Assembly (NCBI RefSeq): GCF_900120295.1
Contig: NZ_LT635468.1
Span: 357,242-421,241 of the forward strand
DNA length: 64,000 bases
Direction of reading: 5' to 3'
DNA from: Blautia sp. Marseille-P3201T
GTDB lineage: Bacteria; Bacillota; Clostridia; Lachnospirales; Lachnospiraceae
Below the pieces are notes generated by a model that saw nothing but the letters and a program-made list of their open reading frames with translations, had not been told where the DNA came from and ran no database searches. The translations under genes and the position numbers were made by a program. Positions 1 to 10,260 of this stretch are shown here, piece after piece; positions within the stretch are counted from its first letter, which is position 1, and each line of letters begins with the position of its first letter.

Positions 1-1112
1 GCCGGAAGGCTGTAATCATACTCTTTCCCTTTCGGTATGGCATCTGTGAAATAACGTCTCACATGTGCCCAGCAAGAGCAGCGTTTGATATCCGGCAGAT
101 CGTTATAACCCTGGTATCCATCGGTCTCCAGATATCCACGGAACCCCTGCAGGAAAGATGCTGCATGGAACTTTGCCCTTGTCTCTGTGTAATGATAGAG
201 CAGGATCGGCGGAAGTCCATCTTCTCCACTGCGGAAGAGCCACATCCAGGAATCTGTTTCAGGATTGCGCTCCGGCTCATTCAGTACCTGAACCCGGGTT
301 TCATCTGCCATCAGATATTTACGCATCCGTAACTGACGGTGAAAATAATCATAAACATGACAGAGGTAATTCTCGGCACAGTAAATGATCCAGTTAGCAA
401 GCGTAGCCCGGCTTAATGGGACACCCAGCTGCGTCCATTCCGATTCCTGCCGGTTTAATGGCAGACCATTCTGGTACTTCTGGTGCATTGCCCATCCGAC
501 AACGGATTCCGATGCATAACTTTCCGGGATCAATGGTTCCTGGACAGGGGCTTTGACAAATGTCTGATCATCCGGATGTTCCTCTGATATGGCACACTCC
601 GGGCATTTATAGGTTTCACGATAGATATTTACTACTTTTCCTTTGGCAGGGGTAAACCGGAATTCATGGCGGACGAATTCTTTCCCAATACATTCCATCT
701 GCGTTCCGCAGGTTGGACAGTTTCGCTCCTCCTCCGGAAGAGAAATGATCTCGTCGCAGGAAGGAACGTTTTTAAAGAGATCTACATGTGTCCGTCTTGC
801 TTTTCTCTTATGTTCCGGAACAGTGATGTCATCAGGAAGTTCCTGTTTCCATGTCGGATCTGCTTCCTGCTCGGCTTCATCAAAAAGATTCAGCTGGCCA
901 TCGATATCTTTCCGTTTTTCACTGGAAGTACCAAAGAGCTTCTTCGTGAGATATTCAATCTGCTGACGAAGATTTTCTTTTTCCAGACGGTCTGCTTCCA
1001 ATGTTTTTTGTAAAGACTGGATCAGTTCTGTCTGTGCGGAAATCGTTTTATTCAGTTGGTTGATCATGTCCTTGTACGCAAGGATTTTTGAATCTTTTGA
1101 ATTACCAGCCAT
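1..1112 (-). CDS. tnpC: IS66 transposase TnpC, 3' end beyond window
   Basis: The reading frame is open from an ATG at 1112 to the left edge, giving about 370 residues of an IS66 transposase. An N-terminal coiled-coil or leucine-zipper-like stretch (about residues 12-65) is followed by a basic region, then a zinc-finger-like Cys-x-x-Cys pair (CPTC) and another (CPEC), then the start of the DDE core (LMADET, with the catalytic Asp). The C-terminal catalytic Glu would lie outside the window. The gene is last in the tnpA-tnpB-tnpC operon and lies about 150 bases after tnpB. No frameshift is seen in the visible part. The family assignment is secure from the motifs and neighbours. Confidence 0.9.
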   Translation of the reverse strand, partial: MAGNSKDSKILAYKDMINQLNKTISAQTELIQSLQKTLEADRLEKENLRQQIEYLTKKLFGTSSEKRKDIDGQLNLFDEAEQEADPTWKQELPDDITVPEHKRKARRTHVDLFKNVPSCDEIISLPEEERNCPTCGTQMECIGKEFVRHEFRFTPAKGKVVNIYRETYKCPECAISEEHPDDQTFVKAPVQEPLIPESYASESVVGWAMHQKYQNGLPLNRQESEWTQLGVPLSRATLANWIIYCAENYLCHVYDYFHRQLRMRKYLMADETRVQVLNEPERNPETDSWMWLFRSGEDGLPPILLYHYTETRAKFHAASFLQGFRGYLETDGYQGYNDLPDIKRCSCWAHVRRYFTDAIPKGKEYDYSLP

Positions 1113-1263
1113 ATGTTTTCTGCTCCTTTTTTACTGCTCTTATTATACCATAAAAAGCAATGAAAAAGAAGCAGAAAACCCAGTATTTACAAGGGATTGC
1201 AGACATGATACAGGGTGTGGAAAGCTCTCCATTTTTGTTGGCTGGCATAGGGGTTTTACACGA

Positions 1264-1608
1264 TCATTCCGTAGGTTTGAATGCTTTTGGTTGTTCGATT
1301 TCAAGACCGGACATGAGCCAGTCGAATTGCTGCCAGGTCAGTTGCTTTACTTCCAGCTGATTTCTGGGCCAGCGGAACCTGCCCTGGACTTCCATGCGTT
1401 TATACAGCAGCACAAATCCGTCAGATTCCCAGAGCAAAGCTTTGATCCTGTCACAACGTTTTCCACAGAAAAGATACAGGGCGCTTCGCCTTGGATCCAT
1501 ATGGAGTTGATCCTCTACAATAGCACACAGCCCGTCAATGGATTTCCGCATATCCGTTCTGCCTGTTACGATATAGATTTCATCGGCGGCTGTGATATCC
1601 CCTAACAT
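1264..1608 (-). CDS. tnpB: IS66 accessory protein TnpB
   Basis: A 114-residue protein of the IS66 Orf2 (TnpB) family, recognised by the N-terminal phrase IYIVTGRTDMRKSIDGLCAI and the central LYLFCGKRCDRIKALLWE. This is normal length for the family. TnpB is needed for IS66 transposition, but its biochemical role is not established. Its start overlaps the end of tnpA by 7 bases, which fits translational coupling. Confidence 0.93.
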   Translation of the reverse strand: MLGDITAADEIYIVTGRTDMRKSIDGLCAIVEDQLHMDPRRSALYLFCGKRCDRIKALLWESDGFVLLYKRMEVQGRFRWPRNQLEVKQLTWQQFDWLMSGLEIEQPKAFKPTE

Positions 1609-2015
1609 TCCAACTCCTTCACAATGCGGAGCATTTGAGCCAGAAGCTGAGGATCTGTTCCATTTGGTATTGTTAGATGGAAACTTCCTACAGACAGCTT
1701 CATTGGCCCTGCTACGGAAAGGTTATTTCTTTCCGTAGCTACCGGAATCACATTGAATGGCTGTTCATATGGGGGCGGGTCAGTATCATGAAAATCCACT
1801 CTGACAACTTCCTGGCTTTCCGGTGCACGATAGCTGCGTCCGGTTGACGCTGGCAAATCCACACAACCTTTCTGACGCAGCCTTTTTACCCAGTTGTAAA
1901 AAGTCCCCGGTTTGATGTCGTGTTCCACACACCATTGATGATCTGTCAATCCACTTTGACGGCATTCCATGATGAGACGGTATTGTTTTTCGGCAGGTAT
2001 TCTTTTGCTTCTCAT
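1602..2015 (-). CDS. tnpA: IS66 protein TnpA
   Basis: A 137-residue protein with an N-terminal helix-turn-helix (residues about 6-50; RLIMECRQSGLTDHQWCVEH, then GTFYNWVKRLR), typical of IS66 TnpA. I chose the ATG at 2015 because a GGAGGTG ribosome site lies 7 bases upstream; a longer frame reaching 2072 has no such site. It probably binds DNA at the element ends. It is the first gene of the IS66 operon. Confidence 0.88.
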   Translation of the reverse strand: MRSKRIPAEKQYRLIMECRQSGLTDHQWCVEHDIKPGTFYNWVKRLRQKGCVDLPASTGRSYRAPESQEVVRVDFHDTDPPPYEQPFNVIPVATERNNLSVAGPMKLSVGSFHLTIPNGTDPQLLAQMLRIVKELEC

Positions 2016-2264
2016 GAGCACACCTCCATAAATCGGATAGAGTAAAATGCTCGCATCTATCATTTCTAGCAAGAGAAGATGAAGTGAAATGCTTGCATTT
2101 TCTAATGATTATTATGGATTCATTTTTAGGGTAACACAATCCGTCGAATTATTTTGCACTTACAATAGGAGAATTTTATTTGTAAATATTCACCATTTTC
2201 TTTATTACTTTTTTGTAACTATTGATATATATATTATCTCCTTCAAATTCTTTCTAAAAGTAAA

Positions 2265-2302
2265 AAGCCGTCCCCTCTCAATTTCTTGAAAACGAACGGC
2301 TT
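2265..2302 (-). terminator. Rho-independent terminator after the wall-anchored glycosidase
   Basis: AAGCCGT and ACGGCTT arms are separated by a loop of about 24 bases. On the minus strand the hairpin is followed by TTTTT. It lies just after the stop codon of the 1621-residue gene and ends the sulfatase-GH2-GH-A transcript. Confidence 0.7.
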
Positions 2303-2335
2303 ATACCTATTTCTCATATTAAGTTAAAAACTTCA

Positions 2336-5300
2336 CTATTGGATTCCTTGCTTCTTTCTTTTCGTAATTATTAATGCTCCCCCTACAATAGATAATGCAA
2401 AAATAAAAATCATCTTATTATCTAAATAATTGTCTCCAGTTGAAGGACTAGAAATATCATTTGATTCTTTGCTAGAAACTGAAGCAGTATTTTCAATTGT
2501 TGCGGTAACATTTTTGCTTGTTATTTGATTTGTTAGTTCTACTGGGTTTGTTGGTTTTGTTGATTCTGTTGGTTTTACTAAATCCGTTGGTTTTACTGAA
2601 TCAGTTGGTTTTACTGAATCCGTTGGTTTATCGGTTAATGTAATTTCAAGCATCATAACACCTTCAGATTCTATTGTGAAATTAGTTGTTCTTGCCTGCT
2701 GAGTAAACATATCCGTTACTGAAGAAATATTCTTATCGTAAGCCGAAATATTTATTGTCGCAGTATTTTTTCCAATATTCAAAATAGACATTGTGTATTT
2801 TCCATTATCACTTGGTATAACTCTCCACATACATCCTTTCTGTTCAAGACCATTGCTTTCAGAAAGTTTGATAGGAGAGAAATTACTCATATCTACACAC
2901 CCAATTGCCTGAGAAGCAATTTCATCAACTGTCTTATCAACAGAAATAAGTTTACCTTTTCCTTCTTTCAATACAGCTGATCGATTTTTATGATTTTCAT
3001 CATATTTAAGGCTTATGCTGTCAAGAATAACCGTACCACCTTTATTCAAGTATGTCTGAAGAGCATTGAATTCAGTATCCGTTACGTTAGGCGTATTGTA
3101 AACGACAATTACATCCCATAGTTTGTTATCTTGTTTATCAATAATGTTTTGTGTAGCAAACCCAATTGGAAAACCATTGAAGAACAAATTCTGATACATA
3201 TCGTATTGATTTTCCATATAATCTTCATTGATTATTGCTGAAGTTTCTGAATAGAAAATTCTGATTGGTTTTTTCTGTTCCTGAATTTCTGTAACTTCAG
3301 AAGCAAATGTGTTAATATCTGTCATTGTTTGATAAACTTGATTTGCAACTCTTGGCTGTTGAGCAACTGAGGCTGCATATGCCTCTCCAAGGGCATTCAT
3401 TCCACTATCACCAATTAAACGTGATTCCACTGAACCATCAGGTTCTCTTCCCCAGAACCATGTAAGGTTAGCATCCATACCAAGAAGTGTAGCTAACCAA
3501 TATGTTGAATTCACATATTCAGGTGTCATATAAAGATCTCTAAACTGCGTTGTTGAAAGGAAATGTGATTCTGTGTTTATATTTGACTTATTTGGAGAAA
3601 CAGATGACATAAAGTCATATGACATCATTTCCTTCCAATAATAAGCATAGCTATCACTCCAGCTTTCATCAGATCCTGCTTTAAAATTTTTTCCTCTAAT
3701 TTTGGCATCATTACCAATCATACCTGTCATATCAGTCATAGCTTCAAGATCAATGCCATGCGTTCTATTTGATTCAACCCAAAGATCAGGCATAACTTTA
3801 AGGTGGGTAAGCGCAGATGCGTCATTGCTTATAACTTGGTCATTAAGGAATGTAAGCCAATTCGAAGCTCTTTGCATGTTCCAGTTACATACGTCATACC
3901 AAAGAACAGAGTTTCTATATGATGTTGAAATCGGAATAACCTTAGAAGTTGCATCTTCAAATGAAGTAAACGATGTACCCCAGGCTTCGTTTGCAGCATC
4001 TATTGTTGAATACTTATTCTCAGCATACTCTGTAAAAAGTGCTAATGAATCTGTTCCCAGCCCTTGTGAACCATCAAACTTTTTAGCTGTAGCCCAATGA
4101 CCTTGCTGTAAGAACCAATGAGGTTCATTTGCCAGACAGTAGCCAAGATTTGTGTAATTTTTATCAGCCTGTGCCGGAACATATGCTGATAAAACTTTTT
4201 CCCACGACTCTCTTACATCAGGGTCTGTTATATCATACTGCGTAAATGTTGTAATACCATTGCCATCAATATTCGTTGGTAATGTGCCAAGGTTGTTATG
4301 CCACAACATCTGATAACCTACATTCCGATTAAATATATATGGTTTATTTACAGTTGAGCTTTCAGGTAAACCATCAGATGTAACCGAGGATTTAATACTA
4401 AGACTCTTAGGGTTATTCATATTACCTAAATAATCATTATAAAGAGTTTCATTGCCTGCATCTTGATCCTGTGGCTTTGAGAAGTAATCATAAAGAAAAA
4501 CTGGATGTCCGTTAGAATAAATGTTACCATCTTTAACCGTAGCATTTTCCCAGTCAATATCAACAACAGGTCTTCTTACTATTTCACCCGAAATAACATT
4601 TGTGATTTCTTCAATTGAATCTTCAAGCATTTTTATAATTTCCGTTCTTTCAAATCCCGCTAATTCTTTAGCTAATTCTTCTGAACTTTTTCCATAAGGA
4701 GCATAATCCGGGATTGTTGCAAATAGATTACTATTTATTGTAACGTTATTTTCATCCCAATTTGCATATTTAACAAATTCATTAGCAAACCAGATAACGC
4801 CTTCTTCTCTTTTTGCATCAAGATTTTTATCTTTTGCTTTAGTAATAAGCTCATTAAGTGTATTTATTTTCTTTTCTATTTCGTCAGAAAGCTCAGCTTG
4901 GGTTTTTCCACCCACCTTATAAATTTCTTTACTTACGATTGCACCATGCTCAATGTTTACAATAATTTTAGCAACATCCGTAGCATCCGAAATCTGAACT
5001 TCTACTTCTTTTTTTTCTTTCGAAAGAACTGTAAGATAGATTAAATCATCCCTAATTTCAGCATTAAGAGAAGCATTGTCATTCGTATTTACAGAGCTTC
5101 CTACAAGTCCTAATTTAATTTCTGAATTCTGAATACTGTTATCAATATATTGAGAATCATCAAACATATTAACTGTAATTGTTGTTGGAATAGAACCAGT
5201 AACTAAAAGTTTTGAACTGTTAAATCCATAAATTCCATTTGTAAGAGCCGTGTTTACAGATTCAGGAATTTCAACCGTTCCATTTATGACAGAAAGTTTG

Positions 5301-7201
5301 TTTTGTATACTAATAGTCATCATTGAGCTCTCATCAATTTTGACACCTCCAGTATCGCCAATAACCTCACCCAAACCTGCAATATACATATATGAGCCAG
5401 GTGTAAATGCAACATCTCCGACACCATCTTTACCTGTAAGACCATATATATTTTTATATTTATCCTGTAAAGTTCCTTTAATATTGAGTCTTCCATTAAT
5501 GGTAACATCAGCGCTAAGTTGAAGTTTTACCATTGATGGAACCGTAATAACAGTGTCAATTGTAACAGGTTTTGTGATTTCTACAACTTCATAATGAAAT
5601 TGATTATAATCTTCAGCTCCATTATATTTTGCACAACCTGCTTCGAGTGCATTTAAAGCATTAACCAATTCTTCGTATGTAGAAATTTCAGCAACATAAT
5701 TTTTCCCTGTCTGTTTCGAAGAATTGAATCTAAGTGAAGCAATTTTTAATTCTGAAATTGCATCAAGAGATTGCTGAGTAGATGAACTTTCGTTGTTTAA
5801 AACTGCTTTTGCAACATCTATTGCTTTATTATATGTGTCTTTAGCAACAGATGTTGACCAAAATTTATTACTATCTATTTCTGTTCCGTCTATGCTTTCA
5901 AGAGCAGAGTTAATATTTTTTTCAGCAAACATGATTTCATTTTTCAAATCCTGTTTTGATGTATTTGGTTTTTCTAGTATTATTGAGTTTTCAAGTAAAC
6001 CGCCATCAATAAACGTCGCACCATCAAGAACATTTACAGTAGAAACTGTATGTGTATCCTTTTTAAGTGATTTTATCAGTGAAACTGTTCCTGATGTAAT
6101 TTCAAGAACATTTGATGGCTTAAACGTAACGGATGAATCAGAATTAAGTTTCATAATACCCGTTGTAGTATCAATAAAAGCAATACCCTGCTGATAATAT
6201 TTGGCAGAATCAGTAAATATTACTGAACCAGATCCTTTTCCAACAATACCTTCCGTTCTGTTCGCAGCAGGACGACTGTCCTGAATGTTACCATTGATAG
6301 TAAATTTTCCATTGATAGCATAATCCGTACATTGAGCACCTATTTGTATTTTTACATTTGAAGGAATAACTAAATCCTTTTTTAATTCGAATTTCTTTGT
6401 ACCAATAAATACAACTTCATAAGCACCCTGAGTGCCACTTCTTTTAATGTTATCAGTCGAATCATCTGTTCCTATATCACAGTTTGTACTATCTCTTAAG
6501 AAAGCAACAACAGCATCTGCATTTTCAGCAGCTGTTGGTGTATCATCAACAGGTGGTGTTACATCAGATGAATCATCCTTATTTGGGATTGTGTAACTAC
6601 CTTTATTAAGTATTGCATCATTTTTTACAACAACATTTTTAAATTCGTTAGCAGCAATATTACCTCCAAGTGTAACTGTACCAGTTTCAATATTAAGTGT
6701 TGAATCAGCGCTAATGGAAATTGATGCATCATCGCTGGTTAATTGTACACGACCACTTATAATTGGTGCTCCATTATAGAAAAATATACCACCTTTATTG
6801 ATTAGTATTTTACCTGTCCCCTCAGATCCGACTGTTCCGCCAAGTGCATTTCGATCAGTGATCGTTTTTCCGTCTTGCATAACGCCATTAACTGTAATTG
6901 TACTGTTAACGGTTACAGAGGTTACTGTTGCCGGAATTTGTAATTTAACCCCTTGGGGTACAGTAAAATCCTGTGAAAAAATAATAGTTTCCTGCGTATT
7001 ATTAATAAAAACTAGCTGTTTGAATTGTTGGGAAGATTGTGCCGAAGCACTACTTTCAATACCTTGTGAGTGAAGAATTTCAACTAACTCTGCTGCAGCT
7101 GCAGCACTAGTATCTACTTCTGCATTTACTGAAACAGCATTGGCAAATATTGATGTAAACAATAAGAATGCAGCAATAACAAAACTAAATATTTTTTTCA
7201 T
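2336..7201 (-). CDS. Secreted, wall-anchored multi-domain clan GH-A glycosidase (GH42/GH167-like), candidate endo- or exo-carrageenase
   Basis: A 1621-residue surface enzyme. Visible layout: signal peptide (about 1-27, cut near VNA); three diverged copies of a module of about 150 residues (each with V/IPxxVKLQ, an NG..NIxGxxQD turn, a GSG/GVG segment and a final TGTV/NGTV strand) within about 60-660, probably beta-helix-like; a helical FIVAR-like segment (about 420-495) between copies two and three; a (beta/alpha)8 core with candidate acid/base Glu1026 in LANEPHWF and nucleophile Glu1211 in NTESHF, 185 residues apart as in clan GH-A; a GATase-like domain (about 1370-1470) like the GH42 trimerisation domain; a Pro-Thr spacer of KPTDSV units; and a sorting signal, SPSTGD, membrane helix and KRKK tail. 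The ribosome site AGGAGGGG precedes the ATG. It is last in the sulfatase-GH2 transcript. By context it should cut a sulfated galactan outside the cell; exact family and linkage are inferred. Confidence 0.75.
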   Translation of the reverse strand: MKKIFSFVIAAFLLFTSIFANAVSVNAEVDTSAAAAAELVEILHSQGIESSASAQSSQQFKQLVFINNTQETIIFSQDFTVPQGVKLQIPATVTSVTVNSTITVNGVMQDGKTITDRNALGGTVGSEGTGKILINKGGIFFYNGAPIISGRVQLTSDDASISISADSTLNIETGTVTLGGNIAANEFKNVVVKNDAILNKGSYTIPNKDDSSDVTPPVDDTPTAAENADAVVAFLRDSTNCDIGTDDSTDNIKRSGTQGAYEVVFIGTKKFELKKDLVIPSNVKIQIGAQCTDYAINGKFTINGNIQDSRPAANRTEGIVGKGSGSVIFTDSAKYYQQGIAFIDTTTGIMKLNSDSSVTFKPSNVLEITSGTVSLIKSLKKDTHTVSTVNVLDGATFIDGGLLENSIILEKPNTSKQDLKNEIMFAEKNINSALESIDGTEIDSNKFWSTSVAKDTYNKAIDVAKAVLNNESSSTQQSLDAISELKIASLRFNSSKQTGKNYVAEISTYEELVNALNALEAGCAKYNGAEDYNQFHYEVVEITKPVTIDTVITVPSMVKLQLSADVTINGRLNIKGTLQDKYKNIYGLTGKDGVGDVAFTPGSYMYIAGLGEVIGDTGGVKIDESSMMTISIQNKLSVINGTVEIPESVNTALTNGIYGFNSSKLLVTGSIPTTITVNMFDDSQYIDNSIQNSEIKLGLVGSSVNTNDNASLNAEIRDDLIYLTVLSKEKKEVEVQISDATDVAKIIVNIEHGAIVSKEIYKVGGKTQAELSDEIEKKINTLNELITKAKDKNLDAKREEGVIWFANEFVKYANWDENNVTINSNLFATIPDYAPYGKSSEELAKELAGFERTEIIKMLEDSIEEITNVISGEIVRRPVVDIDWENATVKDGNIYSNGHPVFLYDYFSKPQDQDAGNETLYNDYLGNMNNPKSLSIKSSVTSDGLPESSTVNKPYIFNRNVGYQMLWHNNLGTLPTNIDGNGITTFTQYDITDPDVRESWEKVLSAYVPAQADKNYTNLGYCLANEPHWFLQQGHWATAKKFDGSQGLGTDSLALFTEYAENKYSTIDAANEAWGTSFTSFEDATSKVIPISTSYRNSVLWYDVCNWNMQRASNWLTFLNDQVISNDASALTHLKVMPDLWVESNRTHGIDLEAMTDMTGMIGNDAKIRGKNFKAGSDESWSDSYAYYWKEMMSYDFMSSVSPNKSNINTESHFLSTTQFRDLYMTPEYVNSTYWLATLLGMDANLTWFWGREPDGSVESRLIGDSGMNALGEAYAASVAQQPRVANQVYQTMTDINTFASEVTEIQEQKKPIRIFYSETSAIINEDYMENQYDMYQNLFFNGFPIGFATQNIIDKQDNKLWDVIVVYNTPNVTDTEFNALQTYLNKGGTVILDSISLKYDENHKNRSAVLKEGKGKLISVDKTVDEIASQAIGCVDMSNFSPIKLSESNGLEQKGCMWRVIPSDNGKYTMSILNIGKNTATINISAYDKNISSVTDMFTQQARTTNFTIESEGVMMLEITLTDKPTDSVKPTDSVKPTDLVKPTESTKPTNPVELTNQITSKNVTATIENTASVSSKESNDISSPSTGDNYLDNKMIFIFALSIVGGALIITKRKKQGIQ

Positions 7202-7227
7202 GTTCCCCTCCTATAGATTGTAAATTC

Positions 7228-10200
7228 CTAAAGTTTAAACTTTATAATAAAGTCCCCGATAATTTTATTTTCCCTAAGCTGATAATCTGAAATCAGATGC
7301 GGACCACAGCTTCCTGAACCAATTCCCGACATTTTAGTATCAATGCAAAGAACTACAGAATCACTCTCTTTTAATTCAAAATTGTGTTCCGCCTTTTCTA
7401 GCATTTCTTCCGTATAATGTGATACATTAAATGAAAAATCTTTAGCATAAACAAAAATTTTGTTTTGATTTTCATCCCCTACAATCAGTTCTCTGCATTT
7501 ATAATGACTTCCATTTTCCTGAGGTTTTAAATAATCTTCATGCATATTTCTGACTGTATCCTTAAATGTTCCAAAATAAGACAAATGACGCTTATCTTGA
7601 TAGCTTTCATAAGGTCCATAAGCCATATACTGAACTTGTTCCATGGAATAAGGCAGATAAAAACGAATTCCAAAACGTGGTAGATATGGAAATACCGGAT
7701 CTTTATCGGCATCCAAATGTATTTTCAAACTTCCATCCGCATAAATCTTATATTCTGTCTTTATTCTCATACTATTCTGCAGGAATAATGCCCCCACACC
7801 AAGAGAAAACTTCACACATATTGCATTCTCGTCCTGTACTATACTACAATCATAAACACGGATTATACTTCTATCATATCCAGCCTTTCTCCATTCACCA
7901 AGTATCTTTCGGTCGTTGTCTGTAGGAGCTCTCCAAATATTATACGTCATAGGATGAACCAAATACTCATTTCCATGAACCGATATTTTCTCCAGCACTC
8001 CCTTCCATTTATTAAAAACATACTGATAAGCAGAAGATTCTACATAGATTTTTTCATCAGTTTCCTTAATCACAGCATTTTGGTCTTTTGGAAGTTTTAT
8101 CATAGACAGCTCATTTTTTTCATACAACTCGTCTCTGTCCTTAATAATCATCTGTTCAAAGCCAACTTCATAATCAGCTTCTATCAATTGTGTTTTTTCT
8201 TTCTGCTTATAGGAAATTCGAACCTCAGCTAGGCTGCAGCCTGCAGATACTTTCCTACAAAAATCAACAGAAACTTTTTTATGAGGTGGAAGAACAATAT
8301 TTTCAAATTCTCCCTGTTCTTTTACTTTACCATCTTCTAGATATGACCAGATAATTCTATACTTTTCATCAGCATTTATAAAATCTAATGTATTATAAAA
8401 ATTGATTTTTCCATCTTCAAAACTTGCTCGAACTGGTCTCGCTACACTTTTAAATTCCAATAAGCCTGTATGAGGACGACGATCAGGATAAATCATTCCA
8501 TCAAGGCAGAAATTTCTCTCATTCGGAAACTCTCCAAAATCACCGCCATATAAAAATTTTTCTTTTCCAGATTCATCTTTTCCTGCATAAACGGCATGGT
8601 CACACCATTCCCAAACAAATGCCCCCGAAAAATTATCATACTGATAAATCAATTTGAAATAATCTTCCAAATCGCCATTGCTGTTTCCCATTGCATGAGA
8701 AAATTCGCAAAGAACCAACGGACGATTTACTTTTTTCTGACAATATTCTTCTGATTCCTTTACCGGCATATACATTCTGCTGTAAAAATCAATATTACTC
8801 AAGTCATTAACATGCCCAGGCATTTCATAGATACTACTTTCGTAATGAATCAGATAATCTGGATTCTGCGACTTAATCCATGATGCTGCCTTTTCCATAT
8901 TGATTCCATATCCTGATTCGTTTCCTAGAGACCACATAACAATACAAGCTTGATTTTTTTCACGTATCACGCACTTCTTGATACGATCCATAATCTCATC
9001 TTCATATTTTGGATTACTGCACAGAAGACCAAACGAACTACTTTCTATTTTTTCATCCGAATAATTGTAATTTGATCTTCCCCCCGCATAAAGAAGTTCT
9101 GTATTATGTGTTTCTATATCAGCTTCTCCAATTACATAAAAGCCATATTCTGAATATAACTCATATGCCCAAGGCGAATTCGGATAATGACTAGTGCGAA
9201 TCGCATTTATATTGTGTTCTTTCATCAGTTTCAAATCTGCAATCAGCTGTTCTTTACTAATCGTATACCCCGTATAGGCATTACTGTCATGACGATTCAC
9301 TCCTTTAAATTTCACATTCTGTCCATTTAAGTAAAAAACACCATTTCGTATTTCTTCCTTCTTTAAACCAATTTTCTGTTCTATTACTTCTCCATTGTAT
9401 TCCAGTTTCATTGTATACAGATATGGAGCTTCCGCATTCCACAAAATAGGATTACTTACATCAATTTCACTAGTCAAAATAGAACTTTCAGCATTCATTT
9501 CAATCTTTTTCAAAAATCTTCCATCCGGACAATAAAAAGTGCAGTAAACTTTACCATTTTCATTGCTATTCATTTCGGATAGAGTTACAGATAAATTGAT
9601 TTGAGAAATTTTACCTGGTTCTGTATTCTGTTTTACCGTAAAATCTTTCACATGACTTGCTGGGCGCATTAAAAGATAAACATCTCTAAATATCCCACTC
9701 ATTCGTAGTTTATCCTGATCCTCAAAATATGTACCATCACACCATTTCATTACTAAAACAGATAATACATTCGTTCCTGTTTTTATTAAGTCTGTTACAT
9801 CAAATTCACTTGTACAATGCGATACCTGGCTGTATCCACAGAATTTTCCATTTACCCATACATAATAGCAAGAATCAACTCCCTCAAAATCCAAGTATAT
9901 TTTTTCTGAAAGCGTATCAATTTTAAATTCTTTTACATAAATTCCGCATGGATTTTCTCTTGGAACGAAAGGGGGATCGAATGGAATTGGCATTCGAACA
10001 TTTGCATATTGATGATTTTCATACCCCAACATATTTACACAACTAGGTACATCTATCACATCATATTGATCAAGGATTCCATCTTTTGCAGATTCTGGAA
10101 TTTTCAGATAATCAGAATACCATTGAAATTTCCAATCGTTTCCACTTAAAAGTATCATTCTGTCATTTTTTTCTTTAGCATATGGAATAAAATATGCTCT

Positions 10201-10260
10201 GTCATCTTCTGTATTGATATGTAGTGCACTCGGATTTTCATAATATTTTTCTATTTTCAT
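7228..10260 (-). CDS. GH2 beta-galactosidase (LacZ-type), cytoplasmic
   Basis: A 1010-residue GH2 enzyme with the full LacZ-type layout: sugar-binding jelly-roll domain (about 45-200), immunoglobulin-like domain, TIM-barrel catalytic domain (about 310-600), and the C-terminal Bgal_small_N domain (about 740-1005). Candidate acid/base is Glu448 in WSLGNESGYG and nucleophile Glu519 in LCEFSHAMGNS. There is no signal peptide, so it acts inside the cell. The start overlaps the end of the upstream sulfatase by 4 bases (ATGA type), and the stop lies 27 bases before the wall-anchored glycosidase. In this setting it probably releases non-reducing-end galactose from neocarrabiose-series or desulfated galactan oligosaccharides. 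Lactose is also possible, but no lactose-specific gene is nearby. Confidence 0.88.
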   Translation of the reverse strand: MKIEKYYENPSALHINTEDDRAYFIPYAKEKNDRMILLSGNDWKFQWYSDYLKIPESAKDGILDQYDVIDVPSCVNMLGYENHQYANVRMPIPFDPPFVPRENPCGIYVKEFKIDTLSEKIYLDFEGVDSCYYVWVNGKFCGYSQVSHCTSEFDVTDLIKTGTNVLSVLVMKWCDGTYFEDQDKLRMSGIFRDVYLLMRPASHVKDFTVKQNTEPGKISQINLSVTLSEMNSNENGKVYCTFYCPDGRFLKKIEMNAESSILTSEIDVSNPILWNAEAPYLYTMKLEYNGEVIEQKIGLKKEEIRNGVFYLNGQNVKFKGVNRHDSNAYTGYTISKEQLIADLKLMKEHNINAIRTSHYPNSPWAYELYSEYGFYVIGEADIETHNTELLYAGGRSNYNYSDEKIESSSFGLLCSNPKYEDEIMDRIKKCVIREKNQACIVMWSLGNESGYGINMEKAASWIKSQNPDYLIHYESSIYEMPGHVNDLSNIDFYSRMYMPVKESEEYCQKKVNRPLVLCEFSHAMGNSNGDLEDYFKLIYQYDNFSGAFVWEWCDHAVYAGKDESGKEKFLYGGDFGEFPNERNFCLDGMIYPDRRPHTGLLEFKSVARPVRASFEDGKINFYNTLDFINADEKYRIIWSYLEDGKVKEQGEFENIVLPPHKKVSVDFCRKVSAGCSLAEVRISYKQKEKTQLIEADYEVGFEQMIIKDRDELYEKNELSMIKLPKDQNAVIKETDEKIYVESSAYQYVFNKWKGVLEKISVHGNEYLVHPMTYNIWRAPTDNDRKILGEWRKAGYDRSIIRVYDCSIVQDENAICVKFSLGVGALFLQNSMRIKTEYKIYADGSLKIHLDADKDPVFPYLPRFGIRFYLPYSMEQVQYMAYGPYESYQDKRHLSYFGTFKDTVRNMHEDYLKPQENGSHYKCRELIVGDENQNKIFVYAKDFSFNVSHYTEEMLEKAEHNFELKESDSVVLCIDTKMSGIGSGSCGPHLISDYQLRENKIIGDFIIKFKL

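Larger units (their letters stand above)
1..2140 (-). mobile_element. IS66-family insertion sequence, cut by the left window edge
   Basis: Three consecutive leftward genes match the tnpA-tnpB-tnpC layout of IS66 elements. The transposase gene tnpC runs off the left edge, so the far end is not visible. I could not define the near terminal inverted repeat; the right boundary given is a guess just upstream of tnpA. The element sits immediately downstream of the terminator of the wall-anchored glycosidase gene and so borders the catabolic island on its left side. Confidence 0.85.

Noticed and set aside
1060-1605. A 181-codon rightward open frame over the IS66 genes
   Set aside because: It is the complementary-strand shadow of tnpB and its spacer, with no ribosome site and no recognisable protein features.
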